DNA from: Dyadobacter sandarakinus | GTDB lineage: Bacteria; Bacteroidota; Bacteroidia; Cytophagales; Spirosomataceae | DNA: 64,000 bases | NCBI RefSeq assembly: GCF_016894445.1 | Contig: NZ_CP056775.1 | Span: 2,544,001-2,608,000 of the forward strand | Reading direction: 5' to 3' | Shown here: piece after piece, positions 33,257 to 43,267 of the stretch | Numbering within the stretch: the stretch's first letter is position 1 | How the letters are laid out: each line of letters opens with the position of its first letter | Translations under genes and position numbers: made by a program | The notes under the pieces: generated by a model | What the model saw: only the letters and a program-made list of their open reading frames with translations | Databases searched by the model: none | What the model was told of the DNA's origin: nothing

Positions 33257-34273
33257 GTGCGCAAACGTTACACCACCATCAAGGACATTGCAAAAGCACT
33301 GAATATTTCCGTGGCGACGGTATCGCGGGCACTGCGGGATAAATATGACGTGAGTGCTGCTACCCGTGAAAGTGTGCTGGAAGTAGCCCGCCAGATGAAC
33401 TACAAGCCCAATTTCAACGCGACGGGGCTTGTACAGCAGAGCACCCATAATATCGGCGTGATCATACCTACTATTACCAATTACTATTTTTCGTCGGTCA
33501 TCACCGGTATTCAGGAAGTGGCCTGGGAGAGTAATTTCAATATTGTACTATATATTACAAATGACCTCCCCGAGGTTGAAATGAAGATCGCACAAAACCT
33601 TTCGGGCAGTAGTCTGGACGGCATTCTCGCTTGTGTGGCCCCCCGCGAAAATGATTACCCGCACTTCGAGGAAATGATCGGGGACGGTCTTCCGGTGGTT
33701 TTTTTCGACCGGGTTGCCAGATCGGTCCGCACCTCCAAGGTCATGCAGGACGATTACAATGGAGCCTTCACCGCGGTAGAGCACCTGATTGAACGGGGCT
33801 ACCGCAAAATTGCCCATATCACCAGCAGCAAGCAGCTGCTCCTGACCGAAAACCGGCTGAGCGGCTACTATAAAGCACTTGAAAAACATGATCTGCCGGC
33901 AATTCCGGAGCTGCTCGTACATTCCGGATTTTCGCAGCAGGACGGTGAGCGCGATGTAGCGCGGCTTTTTGACAATCCGGGGGAAAAGCCCGACGCCATT
34001 TTTGCCGTCAACGACCGCAAAGGGATTGGTGCAATACAGGCTTTGAAAAAACGCGGCATTACAGTGGGCAGAGAAGTGGGTGTGATCGGGTTTACCAATG
34101 ACCCGATTTCGGAAATCATTTCCCCTTCCCTCTCGACCATCGCAGAGCCTGCCTGCGAAATCGGGAAAACGGCCTGCCAGCTGCTGCTCAAACACATCCG
34201 CAAAAGCAATTTCACACCCGAAGAACTCACCCTTTCCTGCGAGCTCATTGTGCGCGAATCTACAAACCGCTAA
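33257..34273 (+). CDS. LacI family transcriptional regulator
   Basis: 338 residues with a GTG start at 33257; the next in-frame Met comes only at residue 48, after the DNA-binding domain. The N-terminal helix-turn-helix is complete (TTIKDIAKALNISVATVSRAL, residues 6-26), followed by the hinge region MNYKPNFNATGLVQ. The periplasmic-binding-protein-like effector domain starts NIGVIIPTITNYYFSSVI and ends with the typical STIAEPACEIGKTACQLLL. It should bind a sugar or sugar phosphate and release operators at 33093-33140, controlling the divergent SusC-SusD operon and probably itself. The ligand is unknown. Confidence 0.94.
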   Translation: MRKRYTTIKDIAKALNISVATVSRALRDKYDVSAATRESVLEVARQMNYKPNFNATGLVQQSTHNIGVIIPTITNYYFSSVITGIQEVAWESNFNIVLYITNDLPEVEMKIAQNLSGSSLDGILACVAPRENDYPHFEEMIGDGLPVVFFDRVARSVRTSKVMQDDYNGAFTAVEHLIERGYRKIAHITSSKQLLLTENRLSGYYKALEKHDLPAIPELLVHSGFSQQDGERDVARLFDNPGEKPDAIFAVNDRKGIGAIQALKKRGITVGREVGVIGFTNDPISEIISPSLSTIAEPACEIGKTACQLLLKHIRKSNFTPEELTLSCELIVRESTNR

Positions 34274-34569
34274 GTCAGAAAGTGCCACCAGGCAGCATGC
34301 TTTGCATTGTATTCATTTCACTTCTGACGGGGGAATTCAGGTTGTCCGGAAATGGGGTAACATCCTGATCAGTGCCGTCTTGCATGATTATGATCGGATT
34401 TTCATTTAATTTCTGTCGGAGCGAATATATTCTACTTGTTTACGCCTTTTGGAAACAGTCTGTTTGGCACGGCTTTTTCGGTCAGGGTGCCTGAAAGTAC
34501 ATCAGCAAACGCGACCTGATATTAGGTTGAACAGGCTCAGCTTTTCTAATTCACCAAACTACATTCATC

Positions 34570-36198
34570 ATGAGTCAAGAATCAAACGGCAACGGAAAGT
34601 CGCAGACGATCCCTGCTGACGGACAAAATCCCCAGGTTCAGGGTTCAGACATTCTGACGACCCGGCAGGGACATCCGGTTTATGACAACCAGAATACCCG
34701 TACCGTGGGAAACCGTGGACCTGTCACCATGGAGAACTACCACTTTCTTGAAAAAATGTCTCATTTCGACCGGGAGCGCATTCCTGAGCGGGTGGTGCAC
34801 GCGAGGGGTGCAGGCGCCCACGGCCATTTTGAAGCTTACGGAACAATCAACGGGGAACCCGTATCCAGATATACAAGGGCAAAAGTGTTTACTGAAACCG
34901 GTAAAAAGACGCCCCTATTCGTACGGTTTTCCAGTGTGATCCACGGCGGGCACTCACCCGAAACCCTGCGCGATCCGCGTGGTTTTGCAGTGAAAATGTA
35001 CACCGAAGACGGTAACTGGGATCTGGTGGGTAATAACCTGAAAGTATTCTTTATCCGGGATGCCATGAAGTTCCCCGACCTGGTACACGCCTTCAAGCCA
35101 GATCCTGTGACCAATATCCAGGATGGGGAGCGTATTTTCGACTTCATCAGCGGTACGCCCGAAGCTATGCACATGATCACGTTCCTGTTCTCACCCTGGG
35201 GAATTCCTGCCAACTACCGCCAGATGCAGGGCTCGGGTGTGAATACCTATAAATGGGTCAATGCAGACGGCGAGGCAATGCTTGTGAAGTACCACTGGGA
35301 ACCCTTGCAGGGAATCCGTAACCTCACCCAGCAGCAGGCCGAGGAGATCCAGGGCAAGAATTTTAACCACGCAACCCAGGACCTGTACGAAGCCATTGAG
35401 CGCGGAGCGTTTCCGCAGTGGGAACTGTGTGTGCAGCTGATGCCCGACGGAGAGCATCCTGAGCTTGATTTTGATCCGCTGGATGATACCAAATTATGGC
35501 CGGTAGACCAGTTTCCATTCTTGCCCGTCGGAAAAATGACACTGGACAGAAACCCTGTCAATTACTTTGCAGAGGTTGAACAGGCTGCATTCGGTACGGG
35601 CGTACTGGTGGATGGTCTGGACTTTTCAGATGATAAAATGCTGCAGGGACGTACGTTCGCCTATTCGGATACGCAACGTTACCGGGTGGGTACCAACTAC
35701 CTGCAGTTGCCGATCAATGCGCCGAAACAGGCCGTGGCCTCCAACCAGCGCGATGGGCAAATGGCCTATCGCCAGGACATTGTGGAAGGTCTGAACCCGC
35801 ATGTGAACTATGAACCGTCAACCATGGGCGGACTGAAAGAGGCACCCAGAACCGGCCAGGAGCATACGCCTATGTACCAGGCTGCACTGGTGAGGGAAAA
35901 AATCAGCCGCCAGAACAACTTCAAACAGGCAGGCGATACCTACCGGAATTTCGAAGACTGGGAACGGGACGACCTGATTACCAACCTGGTTAATACGCTG
36001 GCCCCTGCCAAAAAGCACATTCAGGACAAGATGGTTGAGCTGTTTACGCAGTGCGACGAGGAGTACGGAAGAAGGGTGGCCGAAGGTCTTCAGGCGGCGG
36101 CTTCACAGACCATCGATCCGGGTCCGATCGGTTCTACCGACTCGCACAAGGCTGTGGAACAGGCCGAGGCTGTGTCACGCGAGGCAAAACCTTATTGA
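34570..36198 (+). CDS. Monofunctional haem catalase
   Basis: 542 residues. The catalase core is complete: [17 protein letters not shown] with distal His77, [40 protein letters not shown] with the distal Asn, and [14 protein letters not shown] with proximal haem ligand Tyr365 and Arg361. The length fits a small-subunit catalase with about 50 extra N-terminal residues (polar, Gln/Gly-rich) and a C-terminal tail ending VSREAKPY. There is no signal peptide, so it is cytoplasmic, removing hydrogen peroxide. It stands alone with its own terminator hairpin at 36234. Confidence 0.96.
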   Translation: MSQESNGNGKSQTIPADGQNPQVQGSDILTTRQGHPVYDNQNTRTVGNRGPVTMENYHFLEKMSHFDRERIPERVVHARGAGAHGHFEAYGTINGEPVSRYTRAKVFTETGKKTPLFVRFSSVIHGGHSPETLRDPRGFAVKMYTEDGNWDLVGNNLKVFFIRDAMKFPDLVHAFKPDPVTNIQDGERIFDFISGTPEAMHMITFLFSPWGIPANYRQMQGSGVNTYKWVNADGEAMLVKYHWEPLQGIRNLTQQQAEEIQGKNFNHATQDLYEAIERGAFPQWELCVQLMPDGEHPELDFDPLDDTKLWPVDQFPFLPVGKMTLDRNPVNYFAEVEQAAFGTGVLVDGLDFSDDKMLQGRTFAYSDTQRYRVGTNYLQLPINAPKQAVASNQRDGQMAYRQDIVEGLNPHVNYEPSTMGGLKEAPRTGQEHTPMYQAALVREKISRQNNFKQAGDTYRNFEDWERDDLITNLVNTLAPAKKHIQDKMVELFTQCDEEYGRRVAEGLQAAASQTIDPGPIGSTDSHKAVEQAEAVSREAKPY

Positions 36199-36233
36199 GT
36201 GCTGCACGGTAAAATCGCCTTGCGATCATATGC

Positions 36234-36266
36234 AATGCCTCTTCCGGAAACGGGAGAGGCATTGAT
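36234..36266 (+). terminator. Hairpin after catalase
   Basis: AATGCCTCT / AGAGGCATT stem with a 12-nt loop that can pair further. The T tract is weak (GATTTAT), so termination strength is uncertain. Confidence 0.55.
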
Positions 36267-36369
36267 TTATACCGGCACCGGTTATGCAGTAGAATGGAAA
36301 ATCACTGCTCTTTATTTAACTTCCCGGACTGACCCGATCTTTCAAAATAACCATACGCCAGCCACCAGA

Positions 36370-36960
36370 ATGTCCTACCTCATTGCTATGCATCGGGAAA
36401 GCGAGATTTTGAAGCAGGTTTCCCGCGGAGACGAGCGTGCATTTGCGGCGCTTTTCAATCACTATCACCAGCGGCTCGGGCTGCACATTTATAAAATCAC
36501 CCGCTCGGAAGATCTGGCTGAGGAGGTGGTGCAGGATGTGTTTTTAAAAATCTGGATGAACCGGGAGCTGCTGGCGACCGTGGACAACTTTCCGGTTTAC
36601 CTCTATGTCATTTCCAGGAATGCGGCGCTGAATTGTCTGAAAAAAGCAGCGCATGAAAGTGCCAGGATTGAAGATGTAGACCTCCACCTCGAAACCATGG
36701 TCGCCGAGGTCAGCGAGGAAGATCACCGCTACCTGCTCATCGACGAAGCGATTGATCAGCTGCCGCCCCGTCAAAAGCAGGTATACCTCCTCAGCCGGCA
36801 TGAGCGGCTTTCGTATGCAGAGATCGCAATGCAGCTGGACCTCTCGAAAGAGAGTGTCAAAAAATACCTTCAGATTGCCACGAAGTCTATCTCTTCATAT
36901 ATCCGTAAAAAGCTGGTAATGAGCTGCCTGATTGTTGCCCAATATTTTTTTACAAAATAA
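36370..36960 (+). CDS. ECF sigma-70 factor, FecI-like
   Basis: 196 residues from ATG 36370; the open frame reaches back to the catalase stop, but only this start matches family length. Region 2 is visible (DERAFAALFNHYHQRLGLHIYKITRSEDLAEEVVQDVFLKIW), and region 4 ends with a helix-turn-helix (IDQLPPRQKQVYLLSRHE, then LSYAEIAMQLDLSKESVKKYL). The tail VMSCLIVAQYFFTK is hydrophobic, as in many Bacteroidota sigma factors of this kind. It is followed by its anti-sigma factor and an STN-containing SusC, so it should switch on the downstream operon when the receptor senses its ligand. Confidence 0.94.
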   Translation: MSYLIAMHRESEILKQVSRGDERAFAALFNHYHQRLGLHIYKITRSEDLAEEVVQDVFLKIWMNRELLATVDNFPVYLYVISRNAALNCLKKAAHESARIEDVDLHLETMVAEVSEEDHRYLLIDEAIDQLPPRQKQVYLLSRHERLSYAEIAMQLDLSKESVKKYLQIATKSISSYIRKKLVMSCLIVAQYFFTK

Positions 36961-37030
36961 TCTTCAAACAATACCCCCTTTTTACAAGGCCGTTTTGTCC
37001 TGACAGTGAAATTCACCAGTCACTGTCCGC

Positions 37031-38215
37031 ATGAACAAGCCCGAAGACCGGTTACAGCATCTCTTTAATCGCTATTACCAGGGAACAGCCTCGGCGGCTG
37101 AGCAGGAGGAGTTTATGTCCCTGGTGCGTACGGGAAAGTACGATGCGCTTCTTGAAGAATGGCTGAAAGACAGCTGGATGAATCCGCAGGAAAGCAGCGA
37201 GCTTTTTTCAAATGAGAAAAGCAATGCTATCCTGGATTCCATTTTGCAGGCTTCCCGGCAAAAACCTGCTTCCTCCGCAAAGGTTTTCAACCTAAACTGG
37301 GCCAGGTATGCTGCTGCTGCAATGCTCGTACTCACCGGTTTGGGCCTGTGGTATCATGTGCGGAAAAGTGAAAATCCGGTCACCGGCGAGCTGCGCGTAG
37401 CCAGGGTTACTGACGTAAAACCAGGTGGTAACAAGGCACTTCTCACCTTATCCGATGGTTCGGCAATTGCGCTTGATAAAGTAAAAAGCGGCTTTGTGGC
37501 CCGGCAGGGCAATGCCGAGATCAGCAAGGCGCAGGATGGTATATTCGTTTACCATGCCGGAACGACGGGCAGCTCCGATAAGCTGAGCATGAACAAAATC
37601 GCGACCCCCAAAGGCGGACAGTACCAGGTGCAGCTGCCCGACGGCAGCAAGGTTTGGCTCAATGCGTCATCCTCCATCCGGTTCCCGTCCGTATTTGCCG
37701 GAAAAGAGCGGAAGGTTGAAATTACAGGTGAAGCATACTTTGAAGTGGCGAAGGATAAATCCAAGCCTTTCAGGGTCAGTTTCAACCAGTCGGAAGTACT
37801 GGTACTCGGTACGACATTCAATATCATGGCCTATCCCGAGGAAGGTATCTCGAAAACCACTCTCGTGGAAGGCTCCGTCTCGATCAGGCACGTAGGCAGG
37901 AAAGCCCAGCTGAAACCCGGACAGCAGGCGGCAGTACTTTCTTCGGGACAGATCAAAACCAGGTACACGCCCGTGGAAGAAGCGCTGGCCTGGAAAAATG
38001 GCGAGTTCTACTTTCAGGATGCGGGTGTGGAAGAAGTCATGCGGCAGCTGTCGCGCTGGTATGATGTACAGATCAGCTATGAGGGCAAAATTCCGCTGAA
38101 ACAGTTTACCGGCCGTATTTCACGCCAGGTCAACTTATCCGAAATCACCGGTATGCTCCGCTTTGCAGGGGTGAATTGCCGGTTGCAGGACAAGCAGATC
38201 ATGGTGGAGCCCTGA
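37031..38215 (+). CDS. FecR family anti-sigma factor
   Basis: 394 residues. A cytoplasmic N-terminal part (about 1-90, LFNRYYQGTASAAEQEEFM) should hold the sigma factor. One membrane span lies at about 91-108 (ARYAAAAMLVLTGLGLW). The periplasmic FecR domain is about 190-290 (PKGGQYQVQLPDGSKVWLNA, GEAYFEVAKDKSKPF, LVEGSVSI). The C-terminal domain contains NGEFYFQDAGVEEVMRQLSRWYDVQI (DUF4974-like), which contacts the receptor STN domain. It is the middle of a sigma/anti-sigma/transducer cascade, 70 bp after the sigma gene and 46 bp before the SusC. Confidence 0.95.
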   Translation: MNKPEDRLQHLFNRYYQGTASAAEQEEFMSLVRTGKYDALLEEWLKDSWMNPQESSELFSNEKSNAILDSILQASRQKPASSAKVFNLNWARYAAAAMLVLTGLGLWYHVRKSENPVTGELRVARVTDVKPGGNKALLTLSDGSAIALDKVKSGFVARQGNAEISKAQDGIFVYHAGTTGSSDKLSMNKIATPKGGQYQVQLPDGSKVWLNASSSIRFPSVFAGKERKVEITGEAYFEVAKDKSKPFRVSFNQSEVLVLGTTFNIMAYPEEGISKTTLVEGSVSIRHVGRKAQLKPGQQAAVLSSGQIKTRYTPVEEALAWKNGEFYFQDAGVEEVMRQLSRWYDVQISYEGKIPLKQFTGRISRQVNLSEITGMLRFAGVNCRLQDKQIMVEP

Positions 38216-38261
38216 GAGCGTATATAGCATTGCGTTAAACGATTCCTAAACCTTAATTTTT

Positions 38262-41200
38262 ATGAAAAACAACTACTTACCCTGCTCTGCAGGCTGTAAG
38301 CGGCCTTATCTTGCTGCAAAAATACTGATGGCAATGACCCGGATAATGCTCCTGCTGCTGGTAACACTCGCACACGTCGCCGCCGACGGATTCAGTCAGA
38401 AGATCTCACTGCATGCCAGGAATGTTCCGCTTTCGCATGTGCTGAAAACCATCGAAAAGCAGACGAGCTACCTTTTCCTCTACGACAGGCTGGATCTGCC
38501 GGCATCGCAGAAAGTATCTGTGCGCGTTAAAAATGCGGATATAGACCATGCATTGGGCGAAATTTTTCGCGATATGCCGGTTTCTTACAAGATCTTCAAT
38601 CAAAATATCGTCCTGAAAAAGGTTAGCAACAGGACACTGCCCAATGAGCATGTTCAGCCTGTAAAAACCCCCGAGATCAAACCCGGCCCGCTGCTCAACT
38701 ACCGCAGCATTGAAGGCCCGGCGCCCGGTGCGGAGCGGATCGTGCGCGGAAAGGTGACCGACGAGAACGGGAGCGGCTTTCCCGGTGTAAGTATCCTGGT
38801 AAAGAACTCACAAACTGGTACCACTACGGACGCAAACGGAGAATTCAGCCTGAGCCTGCCGGATGCGGCAGCACCGGGCGAGCTCATCCTGATCGCCAGC
38901 TTTGTGGGATATAAAAGCCAGGAAATTGCGGTGGGCAACCGGCAGGAGATCACTTTTGCTATGGCAGTCGATACCAAATCGCTGAATGATGTGGTGGTGG
39001 TTGGCTATGGTACTCAGACCAAGAGCAGCATTACAGGATCAGTGGGCTCGCTTCCGATGAAGAATGTGGCAAGCCAGCCGATTACCAGCCTCGACCAGGC
39101 GCTGGGCGGTCAGATTGCGGGTGTGAATGTTGCGCAGACCAAAGGCGCGCCGGGCGGCGGTGTTTCCGTACGGGTACGCGGTACCGGTTCCATAGGCGCA
39201 GGCAACGAACCCCTGTATGTAATTGACGGCTTCCCGGTTTCGGCAGATTTCAACAGCAGCTTCAATGCATTGTCGACCATCAATCCGAGTGATATCGAAT
39301 CCATTGAAATCCTGAAAGATGCCTCTGCCGCTGCCATTTACGGTTCCCGGGGCAGCAACGGTGTGGTACTGGTAACGACCAAGCGCGGCAAATCGGGCAA
39401 GTCGACCGCGCAGCTGGACGCCTACTTCGGGGTACAGGAAGTGGCAAATAAAATAGACATGCTGAATGCGCAGGAATATGCGATTTACAATACCGAAGCC
39501 CGCAACAATGCCTGGACAGACCGCGGTGGCAATGCAAGCGACCCGAACAGTGCCCGCCCGGCCAACCTGCAGATCCCCGAAATGTTCCAGAATCCGCAGT
39601 CGCTCGGCAAAGGGACCGACTGGCAGGACGAGGTTTTTGTAACGGCTCCCATTCAGAACTACCAGCTCTCTGTTTCGGGCGGAAACGACAAAACGCAGTT
39701 GTTTATGTCGGGTGCCTATTTCCGGCAGGATGGGATTGTCATGAACACAGGCTTCGACCGCTACTCGGCGCGCGTCAATGTAGACCACCGTGCTTCCAGA
39801 CATGTCAAGATCGGCCTGAACCTTTCACCTTCGTTTTCATCCAACAAGCTGCTGCCCGTGGAAGATCAGGTTTTTACGGGGGGTATTCTTGGTTCGGCCC
39901 TCTCACTCCCTCCTACCGTCCCGGTTTATAATCCGGATGGTTCCTTTACCACACTCCTCGGACCGTCGCCCTACAATATTGGGGTGATTGACAATCCGGT
40001 GGCGATTGCCAGTAAGATCAAGGACAAAAAGTCGTTTTTCCGCACACTGGGCAATGTATATGCCGAGCTCGACATCCTCAGCGGGCTTAAATTCCGTACT
40101 TCATTCGGACTGGATTATGCAGACTCGCGGGAGAGTGCCTACTATCCTTCCGACCTGGGCTGGAACGGTGTTCCTGCACCGGTACAGGCCCGTGCCAGTG
40201 CAACAAATGGTCGCGATCTCAACTGGCTCAATGAAAATATCCTGACCTACAAGCATACATTCGCGGAAAAGCACGAGTTTGACCTGCTGGCCGGCTTCAC
40301 CTCCCAGAAAGCCAAATCTGAATACACTTCGCTGGCGGCCACCAATTTCCCGACCGACCTGGTACCGACATTGAATGCAGGCCAGGTAACTTCCGGCGGT
40401 ACAGGCATTTCGGAATGGTCTTTGCTCTCATACCTGGGGCGCGTCAACTACACCTATGCTGGAAAATACCTGCTTTCGGCTACCGTCCGCCGTGATGGTT
40501 CCTCCCGCTTTGGCGCGCAGAACAAGTGGGGTACCTTCCCCTCGGCATCAGTAGGCTGGTACTTGTCGGAGGAAAACTTCATGAAGGGCCAGCAGGCAGT
40601 ATCCGCCCTGAAAGTGCGTGCCAGCTACGGTCTGGCGGGTAACAACACGATTGGGAATTACAACCACATCGGGCTGCTTGCCAACCGCCGGTACAGCCTG
40701 GGTGCGGGTACAGGCGCAGTAGCCTACGGATTGTACCCCGGATCGATCAGCAATGAACAGCTTGGCTGGGAGGTCATGCACCAGCTGGATATTGGCCTCG
40801 ACTTCGGTTTACTGCGCAACAGGCTGACATTTACCATTGATTATTATAATAAAAACACCACCGACCTGCTGCTGAATGTGCCGGTACCTGCCTCCACCGG
40901 CTACGAAACTGCATTGCAAAATATCGGCAAGCTCAACAACCGCGGATGGGAGTTCAGCGTGAGTTCCAAAAACCTGACGGGTGCATTCAAATGGTCAACG
41001 AACTTCAATATTTCTTTTAACAAAAATAAAGTAGTCAAACTCGGTCCATCGGGTAATGCAATCATCTCAAAAAGCCCGTCATTCAGTCCCAATACACATA
41101 TTACTAAAATCGGCTCGCCCATCGGCAGCTTCTGGGGTTACGATGCCATCGGTGTGTACCGCGATGCGGAGGATGTAAAAAACAGCCCCGTCGTACAGGG

Positions 41201-41804
41201 AAGTACGGGTTCGCGTCCGGGCGATCTTAAATTCCGCGACATCGACGGCGACGGTGTGATCACGCCGAGTGATGTAACGATCATCGGTAACAACAGCCCT
41301 GACTTTTTCTATGGCATCACCAATAACCTCAGCTACGGCAGGTTCAATCTCAGCATCCTGGCCGACGGCGTGGAGGGGGTTCAGCTGCTCAACGGTGCAC
41401 GGCGGAACATCGGGCTGGTGAATGGAAGTTACAGCAGAAAAGATGTGCTGGGCCGCTGGCAGTCTCCCGAAAACCCCGGCGACGGCCGTACGCCCCGCGC
41501 CAACGTGGCACCCACCGGCGGTAATGTAAGCTACGTATCCAGCCTGCTTGTGGAAGACGCATCGTTCTTCCGAATACGCAACATCAACCTACGATACGCC
41601 CTGCCGGAAAAAGCTTCCAGATCGGTTTTTATGCAGCAGGCCAGTGTGACGCTTTCTGTTCAGAATGCATTCACATTTACCAAATACAGGGGCTACAATC
41701 CCGAGCAGAGCCTGAACGGCAGCAGCTCACTGACACCCGGCGTGGATTTTAACGGCTACCCGCTTGCCCGAACCTACACCCTGGGCGTAAACCTGACCTT
41801 TTAA
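38262..41804 (+). CDS. SusC/RagA TonB-linked receptor with STN signalling domain
   Basis: 1180 residues. Signal peptide to about 42. STN domain about 45-122 (LHARNVPLSHVLKTIEKQTSYLF region, ending QNIVLKKV); CarboxypepD_reg-like domain about 160-236; SusC signature DVVVVGYGTQTKSSITGSV from residue 243; plug with NEPLYVIDGFPV and IEILKDASAAAIYGSRGSNG; barrel ending YTLGVNLTF. The STN domain contacts FecR in the periplasm, so this receptor both imports its ligand and reports its presence to the sigma factor at 36370. The SusD partner follows 20 bp later. Confidence 0.96.
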   Translation: MKNNYLPCSAGCKRPYLAAKILMAMTRIMLLLLVTLAHVAADGFSQKISLHARNVPLSHVLKTIEKQTSYLFLYDRLDLPASQKVSVRVKNADIDHALGEIFRDMPVSYKIFNQNIVLKKVSNRTLPNEHVQPVKTPEIKPGPLLNYRSIEGPAPGAERIVRGKVTDENGSGFPGVSILVKNSQTGTTTDANGEFSLSLPDAAAPGELILIASFVGYKSQEIAVGNRQEITFAMAVDTKSLNDVVVVGYGTQTKSSITGSVGSLPMKNVASQPITSLDQALGGQIAGVNVAQTKGAPGGGVSVRVRGTGSIGAGNEPLYVIDGFPVSADFNSSFNALSTINPSDIESIEILKDASAAAIYGSRGSNGVVLVTTKRGKSGKSTAQLDAYFGVQEVANKIDMLNAQEYAIYNTEARNNAWTDRGGNASDPNSARPANLQIPEMFQNPQSLGKGTDWQDEVFVTAPIQNYQLSVSGGNDKTQLFMSGAYFRQDGIVMNTGFDRYSARVNVDHRASRHVKIGLNLSPSFSSNKLLPVEDQVFTGGILGSALSLPPTVPVYNPDGSFTTLLGPSPYNIGVIDNPVAIASKIKDKKSFFRTLGNVYAELDILSGLKFRTSFGLDYADSRESAYYPSDLGWNGVPAPVQARASATNGRDLNWLNENILTYKHTFAEKHEFDLLAGFTSQKAKSEYTSLAATNFPTDLVPTLNAGQVTSGGTGISEWSLLSYLGRVNYTYAGKYLLSATVRRDGSSRFGAQNKWGTFPSASVGWYLSEENFMKGQQAVSALKVRASYGLAGNNTIGNYNHIGLLANRRYSLGAGTGAVAYGLYPGSISNEQLGWEVMHQLDIGLDFGLLRNRLTFTIDYYNKNTTDLLLNVPVPASTGYETALQNIGKLNNRGWEFSVSSKNLTGAFKWSTNFNISFNKNKVVKLGPSGNAIISKSPSFSPNTHITKIGSPIGSFWGYDAIGVYRDAEDVKNSPVVQGSTGSRPGDLKFRDIDGDGVITPSDVTIIGNNSPDFFYGITNNLSYGRFNLSILADGVEGVQLLNGARRNIGLVNGSYSRKDVLGRWQSPENPGDGRTPRANVAPTGGNVSYVSSLLVEDASFFRIRNINLRYALPEKASRSVFMQQASVTLSVQNAFTFTKYRGYNPEQSLNGSSSLTPGVDFNGYPLARTYTLGVNLTF

Positions 41805-41824
41805 CCAAACCCTGCACCTGACCC

Positions 41825-43267
41825 ATGAAACTCAAAAATATAGCACTTGCTTCCCTGGTCGCCCTGTCGGCCGGCTGCTCCGATTTCCTCGACCTGTCAC
41901 CCAAAGATGCGGCCAACGTAGGTAACTTTTACAGAAATGCAGCGGACATGCAGGCTGCACTGACGGCCGCCTACGGCATGCTCGCCGCACCTGGCGAATA
42001 TGGCTATGCCTACTACAACGTGTCCGAAGTCCGGTCGGACAATACCATGAACTGGGAAGGTGGCGGCAACCTGCCCGACGCGGAGCTCGACCAGTTTAAA
42101 ATGTCGTCAACCAACGAAATCATCAGGCTGATGTGGGTGGATACCTACCGGGGGATACTGGCCTGCAATGCTGTGCTGGACCACATCGGGAATGCACAGA
42201 TGGACGATGCCCTGCGCCAGCGGTTTATAGGGGAAGCGAAGTTCCTGCGTGCATTGATGTACTTCAACATGGTACGTACCTTCGGTGATGTGCCGCTGGT
42301 TTTGTCGGAGACCAAATCGGTAGACGAAGGTTACGGACAGGCGCGCATGCCGCAGGCGGAAGTATATGCACAGATCATCGCCGACCTGGCGGATGCAGCT
42401 GTCAAACTGCCGGCTTCCTACACCGGCGCGGATGTAGGCCGGGCAACCCGGGGCGCCGCACAGTCGCTGCTCGGAAAAGTGTACCTGACTACGCATGATT
42501 ATACCAAAGCGAGCGCAACGCTCAAAGAAGTGATCAATCAGGGTACCTACAAGCTGCTGGATGATTATGCCGCACTGTGGCCCGCAGCGAATGCCAACAA
42601 TGAAGAATCGATTTTCGAGGTACAGTTTAAAAAAGGCGGCACGGGCACGGGAAGCAGTTTTTACAACAACTTTGCCCCGCGCAACTCCGGAAGTTCCGTC
42701 ATCCAGGTCGGGTTTGCAAGCGGGCGCAACATTCCCACAACCGACCTGATCAATGCATATGAGCCGGCAGATACCAGGAAAGCGGCTTCACTCGCAGAGG
42801 GTTACACCGACAATATCACGGGCAAATTTGTGGCCGATCCCTATACCCTGAAGTACCGCGACACGCCTTTTGCCGAAGCTGATGCAGACAACAACTGGGT
42901 GGTAATCAGGTATGCAGACGTACTCCTGATGTACGCCGAGGCGGCCAATGAAGTAAGTAACGGGCCTACCGCCGAAGCATACGCAGCCATAAACGCCGTC
43001 AGAAAACGCGCGAAGCTGGCAGTATTGCCGGCAGGACTTTCAAAAAGTGCGTTCGCCCTGGCTGTGGAGCACGAGCGGCAGGTGGAGCTGGCTTTTGAAG
43101 GTCACCGCTGGTTTGACCTTGTGCGCACCGGCCGTGAAGTGGCCGTGATGAACGCGCATTTCAAAGCGCCGGTCGTAGCCGACTTCAATGCTGTTTTTCC
43201 CATTCCCCAAACGCAGATCGATGTAAACCCCGCGGGCATCAGGCAAAATCCGGGCTATACTTTCTGA
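41825..43267 (+). CDS. SusD/RagB family nutrient-binding lipoprotein
   Basis: 480 residues with the lipoprotein signal ending ALSAGC (Cys18), then SDFLDLSPKDAANVGNFYRN, the classical SusD start. TPR-like helices include FIGEAKFLRALMYFNMVRTFGDVPLV. The C-terminal signature is YADVLLMYAEAANEVSNG then VEHERQVELAFEGHRWFDLVRTGREV. Its stop overlaps the start of the M14 carboxypeptidase gene by one base (TGATG), indicating translational coupling. It caps the STN-SusC at 38262. A ligand with amino acid or sugar parts is suggested only by the downstream enzymes. Confidence 0.95.
   Translation: MKLKNIALASLVALSAGCSDFLDLSPKDAANVGNFYRNAADMQAALTAAYGMLAAPGEYGYAYYNVSEVRSDNTMNWEGGGNLPDAELDQFKMSSTNEIIRLMWVDTYRGILACNAVLDHIGNAQMDDALRQRFIGEAKFLRALMYFNMVRTFGDVPLVLSETKSVDEGYGQARMPQAEVYAQIIADLADAAVKLPASYTGADVGRATRGAAQSLLGKVYLTTHDYTKASATLKEVINQGTYKLLDDYAALWPAANANNEESIFEVQFKKGGTGTGSSFYNNFAPRNSGSSVIQVGFASGRNIPTTDLINAYEPADTRKAASLAEGYTDNITGKFVADPYTLKYRDTPFAEADADNNWVVIRYADVLLMYAEAANEVSNGPTAEAYAAINAVRKRAKLAVLPAGLSKSAFALAVEHERQVELAFEGHRWFDLVRTGREVAVMNAHFKAPVVADFNAVFPIPQTQIDVNPAGIRQNPGYTF

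Noticed and set aside
36199..36369. 57-residue upstream extension of the sigma factor
   Set aside because: It starts with GTG directly at the catalase stop, covers the terminator hairpin and exceeds family length.
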